The notes: a model not told the origin generated them from the letters alone. DNA of 12,749 bases from Nostoc sp. CHAB 5834 (GCA_020829485.1 JAIVFU010000155.1:1-12749); one strand, 5' to 3'. Positions 1-5,564 are shown, numbered from the stretch's first letter. Numbers and translations: made by a program.

Positions 1-279
1 GGCACACTGGAAAGGGGACCGGGGAGGTTTGAGCCCGCCTTTTCGTCCGATACCCCTGTAGAGATATCGGGCGACGACAGGCTCCTCTCCTTCCACTTCG
101 ACGACCGCATAGTACGTAGTCTCGCCAGTCGCAAGGCCGGAATCTGCGGCTCGGATGAACAAGGCTTTCTGCCTATGAGCGAACACACCCTCACATGCTG
201 CGGATACGAGGTCCTCCGCTTTAACGGTAACGAATTCAGTTTGCGTAGGCTCAATAACTCGGGCTTTAAAAGTTTTCAT
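1..279 (-). CDS. Hypothetical protein, 3' part cut off by window edge
   Basis: An open frame of 93 codons runs from an ATG at 279 to the left edge with no stop, so the C-terminus lies outside the window. It begins MKTFKARVIE and is acidic in the middle (EVEGEE), then turns basic (GRKGGLKPPR). I recognise no domain, signal peptide or membrane segment. No clear Shine-Dalgarno sequence precedes the ATG; the nearest purine-rich word, AGGA, is about 20 bases away. A candidate -10 (TATACA on the minus strand, about 304-309) lies inside an inverted repeat, so the gene probably has its own regulated promoter. A terminator separates it from the gene upstream. That it is a real gene is inferred from frame length and context; the function is unknown. 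Confidence 0.6.
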   Translation of the reverse strand, partial: MKTFKARVIEPTQTEFVTVKAEDLVSAACEGVFAHRQKALFIRAADSGLATGETTYYAVVEVEGEEPVVARYLYRGIGRKGGLKPPRSPFQCA

Positions 280-293
280 TTTGAAAGATGTAG

Positions 294-316
294 TTGTCCT
301 GCTCTGTATAGGACAA
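294..316 (-). promoter_or_regulatory. Inverted repeat over the promoter of the left-edge gene
   Basis: TTGTCCT (294-300) and AGGACAA (310-316) form perfect 7-base arms around a 9-base spacer. On the minus strand the spacer holds TATACA, a plausible -10 hexamer, about 25-30 bases before the ATG at 279. The placement suits a dimeric repressor that covers the -10. The regulator is not identifiable here. Confidence 0.4.
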
Positions 317-327
317 ACCCAGAATAG

Positions 328-356
328 AAAAAGCCGTCCTGCAATGCAGAACGGCT
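328..356 (-). terminator. Rho-independent terminator after the MazF-like gene
   Basis: On the minus strand AGCCGTTCTGCA pairs with TGCAGGACGGCT (332-343 with 345-356, one G-T pair), followed by a run of five T residues ending at 328. It lies about 60 bases beyond the stop at 415. No T run follows on the plus strand, so it acts on leftward transcripts only. Confidence 0.8.
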
Positions 357-414
357 CAAAATAAATACCGAGTAGCCTTTAAGGTACTGAGTGGTGCAAG
401 AACGCCGGGAACGT

Positions 415-786
415 TCAAGCAGTCACAACAGAACCTTCAGGACTCAGCATTGCGCAGCTAACGGTACGAGACGCAATTGCACGAGCATAAGCTGTGTGAA
501 TGCGTTCCAAAGTGCTCCGCGAGATGGTTCCTACTTTGCGAATTTCAGAGTTGGGGACTACTGAAATTTGCGAGGCATCCCAACGGCTTGGGTTCGTCCA
601 GTTGGCCAGACGCATGTCTTCATTAGTAAACTTCTGAAGGCATTCGCTGTTTCGTTCCTTGAGGCTTGTCGTGTATGCCAAGACAGAGCCTTCCCGGGTG
701 CTTTGCAGAACAACCGAATAGTGATTCAACACACGGCCAGACTTTGTTGCAAAACTACCGAGTACCACGTCGCCAGACTTAAACAT
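415..786 (-). CDS. Small MazF/PemK-like protein, 123 aa
   Basis: The ATG at 786 is chosen because AAGGAG (793-798) sits 6 bases before it; a longer open frame back to 870 would cross this SD and the leader hairpins. The N-terminus, MFKSGDVVLGSFATKSGR, has the GDVV-strand opening of MazF/PemK-type beta barrels, followed by HYSVVLQ where those toxins usually have RPALVL. The usual Arg-Pro is therefore replaced by Tyr-Ser, and toxin activity cannot be assumed. The C-terminal part (RWDASQISVVP, then KVGTISRSTLERIHTAY) follows the family pattern of a strand and a final helix. No antitoxin-like partner gene is adjacent, so it may be a stand-alone MazF-fold protein rather than half of a toxin-antitoxin pair. 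Assignment to the fold is by pattern only. Confidence 0.55.
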   Translation of the reverse strand: MFKSGDVVLGSFATKSGRVLNHYSVVLQSTREGSVLAYTTSLKERNSECLQKFTNEDMRLANWTNPSRWDASQISVVPNSEIRKVGTISRSTLERIHTAYARAIASRTVSCAMLSPEGSVVTA

Positions 787-799
787 GAGATTCTCCTTG

Positions 800-837
800 A
801 AAAAATGGGGCGACGTGCCCCAGGGTTGATTGGGGCA
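800..837 (-). promoter_or_regulatory. Leader with competing terminator and antiterminator hairpins
   Basis: Reading the minus strand toward the gene at 786 there are three arms: TGCCCCA (837-831), TGGGGCA (822-816) and GCCCCA (811-806). Arms one and two can form a 7-base-pair stem. Arm two with arm three (TGGGGC/GCCCCA) forms a 6-base-pair stem with a 5-base loop, immediately followed by six T residues (805-800), a terminator layout. The two folds are mutually exclusive, and the SD begins two bases after the T run. This is the geometry of a transcription attenuator. It could instead be only a short terminator for transcripts entering from the right. Confidence 0.5.
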
Positions 838-855
838 ATAAATGGCCTTGAACCC

Positions 856-861
856 TGTATA
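856..861 (-). promoter_or_regulatory. Candidate -10 of the MazF-like gene
   Basis: TATACA on the minus strand, preceded by GC, fits a sigma-70 -10. A start near 849 would give a leader of about 63 bases that includes the competing hairpins. The -35 is weak (GATGAC, 16 bases upstream), so the call is tentative. Confidence 0.35.
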
Positions 862-1053
862 GCAAAACATTTAAAAAGTCATCGGCAAAGCAGTAGCAAA
901 CACGGCTCTGACCGAGGAATCCGTTAAAAGGCGAAAAATCCGAAATCGCGCTTCAGAAGAAGAACGTCAATCTGCTCAAAAACAGCGGCAATAGTATTAA
1001 GTAGACGGAAGGCTCGAAACCCTTGCTGGGCGTGGCTTTGCAGGCAGGTGCGC

Positions 1054-1223
1054 AAACTCAAAACTCATGGAAAAAAACTCATAACTCATGGAAATCGGGG
1101 GTAAAAAAACTCATAACTCATGAGCGGGCTTGAATAAAAAAACTCATAGCTCATGGGGAGTGTTGCGCATAAGAGGCATTAGAGAAGTGCACCCTTTGCC
1201 CGTAAAAAAACTCATAACTCATG
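1054..1223. repeat. Five iterons, probable oriV
   Basis: The core AAACTCATAACTCATG occurs at 1075-1090, 1107-1122 and 1208-1223, with one-mismatch copies at 1054-1069 (CTCAAAACTC) and 1140-1155 (CATAGCTC). Four copies (not the first) are preceded by further A residues, making a run of seven A. Each unit is itself a tandem pair, CTCATAA then CTCATG. Start-to-start distances are 21, 32, 33 and 68 bases, close to 2, 3, 3 and 6.5 helical turns, so most copies face the same side of the helix. Same-strand short repeats near a TrfA-family initiator are typical of an iteron-controlled plasmid origin. All copies have one orientation. A DnaA-box-like word lies between copies four and five. Upstream, 862-1053 has no other structure that I can support. 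Confidence 0.8.
1164..1172 (+). promoter_or_regulatory. Possible DnaA box between iterons
   Basis: TGCGCATAA differs at one position from the DnaA-box complement TGTGNATAA. It lies in the widest gap of the iteron array, where a host DnaA site would be expected in a TrfA-type origin. A single imperfect 9-mer is weak evidence. Confidence 0.25.
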
Positions 1224-1737
1224 GGCCTGGAGGACCCAAGCCTCTCCCGGTACCCCCTGACTTGTTGGTTACTGCGCGCCCATAAAATCCACCTGTACCC
1301 CAATCATGCTCAGGCAAACCACTTCGCCCGGGCTTGCGGTACCGCGCGGTTCGCGTGAAACTGGGCGCTCCAAGAGCGGCAAAGGCAACACGAAGCGCAC
1401 CTGGCGGACCGTCCCCCCAAGCCCTCCGAGGGCGCCCTGCGCAGGCAGCTCAATGCCATCAAGCGCTAGCAGTTCCCTTGCCGATGCCTTCTTTGGTGAG
1501 CTGCTTGCGGTGCACCTCATGCCCGAGACCACGACGCCGCCAAAAACAGACTGGCGCAGAGTCGGAGGGACGCTGGGCCAGTGAAAGAAGAAACGATAGC
1601 CCCTGGTGTGGGGGTCTTAGCCTGTGGAGAGGGAATCGCTGTCCGGGCGCGCAAGCGTTCGGTGAAACTGCCCATGGGGAAGCAGGAAGTTAAGGCATAA
1701 CCATTGCCAAATGGCCACCTCGTGCTTAAAAGCACAG
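1224..1737. other. GC-rich segment next to the iterons, no convincing gene
   Basis: These 514 bases are visibly richer in G and C than the coding regions. Several frames stay open for 70-120 codons on both strands, but none has an SD with a sensible start or a recognisable product; their translations are rich in Pro, Ser and Arg, as expected of GC-rich non-coding DNA. One stretch, 1359-1469, reads as a charged peptide of 36 residues ending in a TAG (includes QERQRQHEAHLADRP). It could be the decayed end of a mobilisation or DNA-handling gene, but it has no start: a TGA at 1356-1358 blocks it. A short palindrome, GTGCTTAAAAGCAC (1722-1735), follows the trfA stop but has no T run. The segment may be part of the origin. 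Confidence 0.5.
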
Positions 1738-2715
1738 CTATTCAAAGGTGCGCGATTGCTCGGCTTCCTCTTTCTCTGTGGGCTTCATCCAATGGAGAAC
1801 ATCTTTTTTGATGCCCCACTTACTGTCAATGACGCCATGCTGCTCCAGTGAATTGAGCGCGCGGCGAAGCACGACCTGAAAGGTCTTATTGTTCTTCGCG
1901 TCAGAGCCGCACAGACGCCAGAGCTTCTCAGTGGGCGTGGGGATAAGCTTGGTCTGCCCCTCGACGTATGCGTAGAGCCAAGTGGGGAGTCCTTCAGGAA
2001 GCTTTTTACGGAGCTCGAAGTCCATCCATACCAGGCGGGACTGCTTGAAGAGCTCCACAATTTGCGGGTCTAGCATCACGGTCCAAGGACCCTTCTGGGG
2101 ATAGTCAAACCGTTGTGCAAGCTGGACGCTGAATGCGGGAAACCGAAGCACCGCATGTTGCAGTCGGTAAATAGCCTCTCGCAGGCGATTTCTGGATTCT
2201 CCGTCGTAGTAGCCAAACAGCGCGGTGCAGGTGGGTCCTGGCTCAAACGAAATGGGCGTGCCTACCTGAAGGTCGCGAGTCATGTTGATGAGGGACATGA
2301 ACACTAGGGAATCCTGCTGCCTCAGCTCAGGGCCTTTGTACGTGAGGTACTGGGCACCATTGCGAAGCAGGTCAAAGGACACCAGTTCGTCACGTGGCGA
2401 AGTCTTGGCTCGAACGTTGAACAGCTGAGACATCAACAGCTGTTGGGGGCTTATCAGCTGCCGGCCTGAGTGAACCGGCAAAAACGTTGCCTCGTAGGCC
2501 TTCTGAAGCTCTTCGAGATTGGTGAGGAGGCGGGCTTCTCGGGTTCGAGCAGCGGGCGAGGAGTCCGCCTTAGCCTCTTTGACAGCATTTCGATGTTCCC
2601 GAATGACCGCAAGGTGCGTCTTGCGGTGAGGGCCTCGCTCAAGCCCATCCGAACCTTGCGTAGTAGCCGTCTCAGCAGTGTCAACGACTACAGCATCCAA
2701 CCTGAGTTCGCTCAT
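1738..2715 (-). CDS. trfA: TrfA-family plasmid replication initiator
   Basis: This 325-residue protein should bind the iterons at 1054-1223 and open the origin, recruiting host DnaB/DnaA. It matches the IncP TrfA pattern throughout: a variable, charged N-terminal 80 residues, then YKGPELRQQDSLVFMSLI (about 126-143, cf. YKGEELRQDDELVW in RK2 TrfA), a first winged-helix region with LREAIYRLQ (178-186), and the C-terminal winged helix with LCGSDAKNNKTF (268-279) and RRALNSLEQHGVI (284-296). RK2 TrfA comes in 382- and 285-residue forms, so the length is normal. The ATG at 2715 is preferred, although its SD is weak (AGG, 9 bases before). An in-frame TTG at 2736 with GAGGGG 11 bases upstream would add seven residues. 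It is the last gene of a three-gene leftward run, 45 bases after the HMA-like gene, and the origin lies downstream rather than upstream of it. Confidence 0.92.
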   Translation of the reverse strand: MSELRLDAVVVDTAETATTQGSDGLERGPHRKTHLAVIREHRNAVKEAKADSSPAARTREARLLTNLEELQKAYEATFLPVHSGRQLISPQQLLMSQLFNVRAKTSPRDELVSFDLLRNGAQYLTYKGPELRQQDSLVFMSLINMTRDLQVGTPISFEPGPTCTALFGYYDGESRNRLREAIYRLQHAVLRFPAFSVQLAQRFDYPQKGPWTVMLDPQIVELFKQSRLVWMDFELRKKLPEGLPTWLYAYVEGQTKLIPTPTEKLWRLCGSDAKNNKTFQVVLRRALNSLEQHGVIDSKWGIKKDVLHWMKPTEKEEAEQSRTFE

Positions 2716-2760
2716 ATGATTCAGCCTGAGCGACAAGCGTTTACTTGCCCCTCTAAATTT

Positions 2761-3051
2761 TTAGATACCAGTTTCGATTTTCTGGACGAGAAATCCGGCC
2801 CGAGTGAGGACTAGGGTCAGGACCTCCTTGTCTACAGGCCCTTGCTCGACCCAGTTGAGTCGAACCTGTGTACCAAGGGAGTCGATTTCAACGTTGCGAA
2901 CACTGGAAAGCTCGGACAGATGCTTTTTCGCCAGCTGAACGCACAGGGCACAACCCGTTCCCCTGATTTTCACCAGGACAGTGCTCGCCTGCGATGCATT
3001 GGCAGCAATTAGCAGAATGAATGCGAACCCCAAGGCTCTTAATTTGGTCAT
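2761..3051 (-). CDS. Small exported HMA-like protein with CxxC
   Basis: Of 96 residues, the first 22 form a signal peptide (MTKLRALG, a hydrophobic core, then ASQA before the cut). The mature part fits one heavy-metal-associated domain: a first strand TVLVKIRG, the loop GTGCALC (Cys34 and Cys37, the position of the metal-binding GMTCxxC), a helix, the strands VRNVEIDSLGTQVRLNW, and a second helix ending in RAGFLVQKI. It should bind a soft metal ion such as Cu(I), Hg(II) or Zn(II) in the periplasm, or act in thiol exchange. Thr-Gly replaces the common Met-Thr before the first Cys. It lies 22 bases after the 116-residue gene and just before trfA, an unusual place for a metal chaperone; no transporter or metal regulator is nearby. 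No strong SD is seen. Confidence 0.7.
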   Translation of the reverse strand: MTKLRALGFAFILLIAANASQASTVLVKIRGTGCALCVQLAKKHLSELSSVRNVEIDSLGTQVRLNWVEQGPVDKEVLTLVLTRAGFLVQKIETGI

Positions 3052-3073
3052 GCCTTGTATAGGGCCCTGACTT

Positions 3074-3424
3074 TCAAACTAAAATGACTTGTTCTACTTC
3101 AGTATCCCGATACTCAAGACCCCCGCTCAAGAACTCTTGAGCATAGGCATCCTCTACGAGCTGACGAGCCTTCCGGATAGCCTCCGGCGCGGAGCCCATC
3201 ACAACAAAGGTGGTGCCAACAAACTTGTTTTTTGACACGTCGAATATCCAAGCCCTGGTCGTGGCCAAGCCTTCGTCAAACGAAAGATAAAGGGTGCAGT
3301 CCTTCTGGCAGCGGCCGAGGGTATCCTCAGCAGCCGGGCTGTAACCGGCCGTTTCCAGTTCATGGCACAAGGCAGGCTGCTCTATTTCAAGAGCTTCAAG
3401 CGGGGGGCAGTCGATTGTAAACAA
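3074..3424 (-). CDS. Hypothetical protein, 116 aa, TTG start
   Basis: I do not recognise this protein. It is acidic and looks soluble, with no signal peptide. It has four Cys (6, 20, 39, 43), the last two spaced CQKDC, followed by the strand TLYLSFDEGL, a second strand region WIFDVSKNKFVGTTFVVMG (59-77) and a long helix APEAIRKARQLVEDAYAQEFL. This alpha/beta order could make a small sandwich fold. TTG at 3424 is the only start giving the full frame, since a TAA lies two codons upstream. No SD is visible; the leader is short and AT-rich and can pair GGTGT with ACACC next to the start. It is the first gene of the run ending in trfA, led by a good promoter at 3455-3482. Confidence 0.6.
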   Translation of the reverse strand: MFTIDCPPLEALEIEQPALCHELETAGYSPAAEDTLGRCQKDCTLYLSFDEGLATTRAWIFDVSKNKFVGTTFVVMGSAPEAIRKARQLVEDAYAQEFLSGGLEYRDTEVEQVILV

Positions 3425-3435
3425 GGTGTTTTATG

Positions 3436-3517
3436 TTATATTTTAGACACCTCTATTGTACCACAGACAGAATTATTTCCAATACTCCAAAAACCAGCGC
3501 GACTCTTATATTTTAGA
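3436..3517. repeat. 12-base direct repeat flanking the trfA-operon promoter
   Basis: TTATATTTTAGA occurs at 3436-3447 and 3506-3517, exactly 70 bases apart. One copy lies downstream and one upstream of the -10/-35 pair. The core ATATTTTAG occurs again at 10311-10319 in another control region. The position suggests two operators for a regulator of the replication operon; the ParB-fold gene next door is a candidate, without proof. Confidence 0.4.
3455..3482 (-). promoter_or_regulatory. Promoter of the 116-aa / HMA / trfA run
   Basis: On the minus strand TTGGAA (3482-3477) and TACAAT (3460-3455) are 16 bases apart, and TGG before the -10 makes it an extended -10. The leader to the TTG at 3424 would be roughly 25-30 bases. 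The word TGTGGTACA is shared with the promoters at 5077 and 10212. Confidence 0.6.
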
Positions 3518-3528
3518 GAGGACCGCGC
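3489..3528 (-). terminator. Possible weak terminator after the ParB-fold gene
   Basis: On the minus strand GCGCG (3528-3524) can pair with CGCGC (3501-3497), enclosing CTCT/AGAG, and five T residues (3493-3489) follow after three bases. The stem is interrupted and its centre is AT-rich, holding one copy of the 12-base repeat. It could separate the upstream pair of genes from the trfA run, or be a regulator site only. Confidence 0.3.
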
Positions 3529-3538
3529 CAATGCCCCG

Positions 3539-4450
3539 CTAGTCAATCGTGACGCTTTTTGACTTCAGATAGTCCTCCCTGCTGAGCGGCTCTACCCGGC
3601 CCCCTTTCCCCGCTTGCTGCCAAGCGAAGCAACCAAGCCCATAGGCCATGATTGCAGGAACGTTTTTACCGGACAGGGCGCCAGCCTGACGTCTCTCAGA
3701 AAGCCACTTTTCGAACTTAACCGCCCCTGGAACCAACGCTTTGTGCGACTCTTCCAAAAGTCGAGGGCGCAGCAGCGCAGCAACAAATTGCAGAACGGTT
3801 TGCGTATCGGACTCAAATTGGGCGATTAACAAACTTGCAGCCAAAGCTCCTGCAGGTAGTGTGTTACGGCCTCCTTCGAAATAAAGGGGGTCTAGCACCT
3901 CAAATGCCCGGGCGAATAGAGGAACGCTTTGGTGTGGATTCCCTTTGCCGGATGCTGCTTTCAAGGCCGATACTACGTACCCGTTTAAAAAGAGTGGGGA
4001 CTTGAGTGTTGGGAGCAAGCCTGCTCGGCGGAGCCCTTCTTCGAATGCATCCCGGCCTGTTTTTACAGCCTTGCGGGAGTCGATGGACAAATAGACTTCA
4101 TCAATCTCAGCGTCTGAATTGACGTCTACGACGCCAAGCCAAACTTGCTTGAATTTCTCCCGCATTGAGGCTTCGATAGCCGTTGCTCGGGTGTAGCCGT
4201 CTACCAGTTGCATCCGGCCATCCGGCTTTCGAACTGCCAAGAAATTTGCATGAAGCGGCGATGTCTTTTTGGTGACGTGGTGGGCGCTCATCACCCGACG
4301 TGCGTGGTTTCGTTGGACCCGCAGTACCCCGGATGAAAGGAGCTTTTCAATTACGTCATAGCCCACCAGGGTCCAATGCATACGCTGCTCAGGGAGAGCC
4401 TCTGGGCCCACAAATTCAGGAAGCCCGGGGATGTTGAGTTTGGCGGACAA
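3539..4450 (-). CDS. ParB/sulfiredoxin-fold protein, 303 aa
   Basis: Residues 67-91 (HANFLAVRKPDGRMQLVDGYTRATA) fit the ParB/sulfiredoxin-like N-terminal fold: a strand, a turn, then LVDGYTRATA at the place of the ParB box GxxRxxA (GERR/GHHR in relatives), whose Arg contacts the nucleotide. After it come EIDEVYLSIDSRKAVKTGRD and a long helical C-terminal half without a helix-turn-helix that I can recognise. TTG at 4450 is chosen because AAGGAG (4457-4462) lies 6 bases ahead; an in-frame TTG at 4498 with AGGG would add 16 residues. No ParA-type ATPase is in the window, so a role in partition is unproven. It could be a KorB-like regulator, a ParB-fold nuclease or CTPase of another pathway. It probably shares a transcript with the 168-residue gene upstream. 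Confidence 0.55.
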   Translation of the reverse strand: MSAKLNIPGLPEFVGPEALPEQRMHWTLVGYDVIEKLLSSGVLRVQRNHARRVMSAHHVTKKTSPLHANFLAVRKPDGRMQLVDGYTRATAIEASMREKFKQVWLGVVDVNSDAEIDEVYLSIDSRKAVKTGRDAFEEGLRRAGLLPTLKSPLFLNGYVVSALKAASGKGNPHQSVPLFARAFEVLDPLYFEGGRNTLPAGALAASLLIAQFESDTQTVLQFVAALLRPRLLEESHKALVPGAVKFEKWLSERRQAGALSGKNVPAIMAYGLGCFAWQQAGKGGRVEPLSREDYLKSKSVTID

Positions 4451-4536
4451 GATACTCTCCTTGAAATACGCGGTTACGCGGTTCGTCGAGTCTACCAAAA
4501 CAGCCCTAGGCTATTTCATTTCGAACAACTCTGCCT

Positions 4537-5043
4537 CTACATTCGCAGGTTGGTAGAGACCGTTTGGGAGCCGTACACGGAGGGGGCTCTGAACGGTTTT
4601 CTTGCAACAGGTCCGTTCAGCTTGTCGAAAACAACCAGAGTCATGGCCACTTTATTGGCTTTGTCTACAAAACCCAAACGTTTTGCCTCCTCGAAACGAA
4701 GCCTAACTGCCGCCTTTGCATCCTCTGGACTTTTACCCCGAGCCCATACATTAGGAAGGCCTTTCTGGAGCTCCGGCCGTAGCGGAGAAACCTGGCTAAC
4801 GTGCGGATATGGCAGCTTGGTAACGACCTCCAAATCGGGTTGATTGAAATAGATGTCGGCACGGTATGTGTAGAGGGTTGGGCACGTATCGTGCAGCTCA
4901 AGCTCTGTCATAGAAACCCGGCCAGGCGGGAAATACGTCTGCAGCTCTTCAACTGCGGCCTCTGCGGCCTCTCTGGTCGAGAGGAAAACCCGAACGGGGG
5001 CCGCACCCGCCCTCGGCAGACGCGCGACTACTTCAAACAGCAT
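4537..5043 (-). CDS. Hypothetical protein, 168 aa
   Basis: I do not recognise this protein. The ATG at 5043 follows a promoter by about 27 bases, with only a weak purine stretch (GAGAG) as SD. The sequence alternates strands and helices: MLFEVVARL, a helix TREAAEAAVEELQTYF (22-37), a central part rich in Tyr, Asp and Pro (TLYTYRADIYFNQPD), a helix SPEDAKAAVRLRFEEAKRLGF (104-124), then a last strand VAMTLVVFDK and a basic tail. There is no signal peptide or membrane segment. It is first in a leftward pair with the ParB-fold gene (gap 86 bases) and diverges from the exported-protein genes at 5152. The function is unknown. Confidence 0.6.
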   Translation of the reverse strand: MLFEVVARLPRAGAAPVRVFLSTREAAEAAVEELQTYFPPGRVSMTELELHDTCPTLYTYRADIYFNQPDLEVVTKLPYPHVSQVSPLRPELQKGLPNVWARGKSPEDAKAAVRLRFEEAKRLGFVDKANKVAMTLVVFDKLNGPVARKPFRAPSVYGSQTVSTNLRM

Positions 5044-5076
5044 GATGAAACTCTCACGGCTTTCTTATCGAAGCTG

Positions 5077-5082
5077 AGTGTA
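5077..5082 (-). promoter_or_regulatory. Extended -10 promoter of the 168-aa gene
   Basis: On the minus strand TGTGG is followed directly by TACACT (5082-5077), giving an extended -10 (TGG TACACT), with ATTGGCATC just upstream. No good -35 is seen, as is common for extended -10 promoters. It shares TGTGGTACA with the promoters at 3455 and 10212. Confidence 0.5.
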
Positions 5083-5088
5083 CCACAC

Positions 5089-5137
5089 GATGCCAATAAG
5101 CTAACTGATAGCTTGACTATCCATACTTGATGCCAAT
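5089..5137. promoter_or_regulatory. Divergent control region with nested direct and inverted repeats
   Basis: GATGCCAAT occurs at 5089-5097 and 5129-5137, 40 bases apart (about four helical turns). Between them AAGCTA (5098-5103) and TAGCTT (5109-5114) form a perfect inverted repeat with a 5-base spacer. The set fills the gap between the leftward start at 5043 and the rightward start at 5152. TTGACT (5113-5118) is a possible -35 for the rightward gene, though its -10 is unclear. This looks like a regulator site serving both directions. Confidence 0.45.
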
Positions 5138-5151
5138 TTAAGAGCAGCACA

Positions 5152-5490
5152 ATGAAATCTAAAATTACTCCACTCCTGAGCCTAGCCGTTTTAAACTTAG
5201 CATTTCTCACCTTTAACGCAGCCGCAGCTGGGGCGGTCGTCAGGGCTCAGCCAATCCCTGGAGCCCCTCTGAGCCAGGCTGACGTCTATGTCGAGGACTG
5301 CCGTGAGCTCGCGCTGTGGGCCAAGGGAAGGCCCCTCCGTGAGTTGAACGAAACCGCTAAAGAAAAAGGCGTGGTTCTAAGAACTCTGCGGGTGGACTCT
5401 ACGTGGTTCCCGTCAACCCGGGATATCCGACATGACCGGCTTTCTATCGAAATTGATGCGAACAATGTGACAGTAGCTGGATGCAATTAG
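5152..5490 (+). CDS. Exported protein resembling I78 peptidase inhibitors
   Basis: The 112 residues open with a signal peptide (MKSK, hydrophobic core, FNAAAAG, cut near residue 25). The mature part keeps the I78/elastase-inhibitor layout: a Cys near the start (Cys50, EDCREL), a helix, the stretch VVLRTLRVDSTWFP where the family has the exposed loop before TMDYRPDRLN, then HDRLSIEIDANNVTVAGC (94-111), matching the DRLNxxxDxxxxIxxVxC ending. The two Cys (50, 111) would make the expected disulfide. If correct, it blocks serine proteases in the periplasm or outside. Loop residues differ from the usual family sequence, so the target is unknown. The SD is weak (AAGAG). The next gene, 74 bases on, is also exported. 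Confidence 0.55.
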   Translation: MKSKITPLLSLAVLNLAFLTFNAAAAGAVVRAQPIPGAPLSQADVYVEDCRELALWAKGRPLRELNETAKEKGVVLRTLRVDSTWFPSTRDIRHDRLSIEIDANNVTVAGCN

Positions 5491-5564
5491 TGGCTCTAGT
5501 TTTCGTTCATTACCTATAAAGAGTTGGACATTTCTACCACCAGGTCAACTTTTAGGAGAACTCT

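Noticed and set aside
568..927. 119-codon plus-strand frame
   Set aside because: It is antisense to the MazF-like gene and its leader hairpins; the minus-strand gene has a strong SD and terminator.
1054..1223. CRISPR-like array of short repeats
   Set aside because: Repeats are about 16-20 bases, gaps are 5 to 52 bases and irregular, there are no cas genes, and a TrfA initiator is adjacent; iterons fit better.
1269..1693. Several 87-119 codon frames on both strands
   Set aside because: Overlapping frames in GC-rich DNA, without SD, and with low-complexity Pro/Ser/Arg translations.
1722..1735. Palindrome GTGCTTAAAAGCAC as trfA terminator
   Set aside because: Stem of six with a two-base centre and no T run on the minus strand; not a credible rho-independent terminator.
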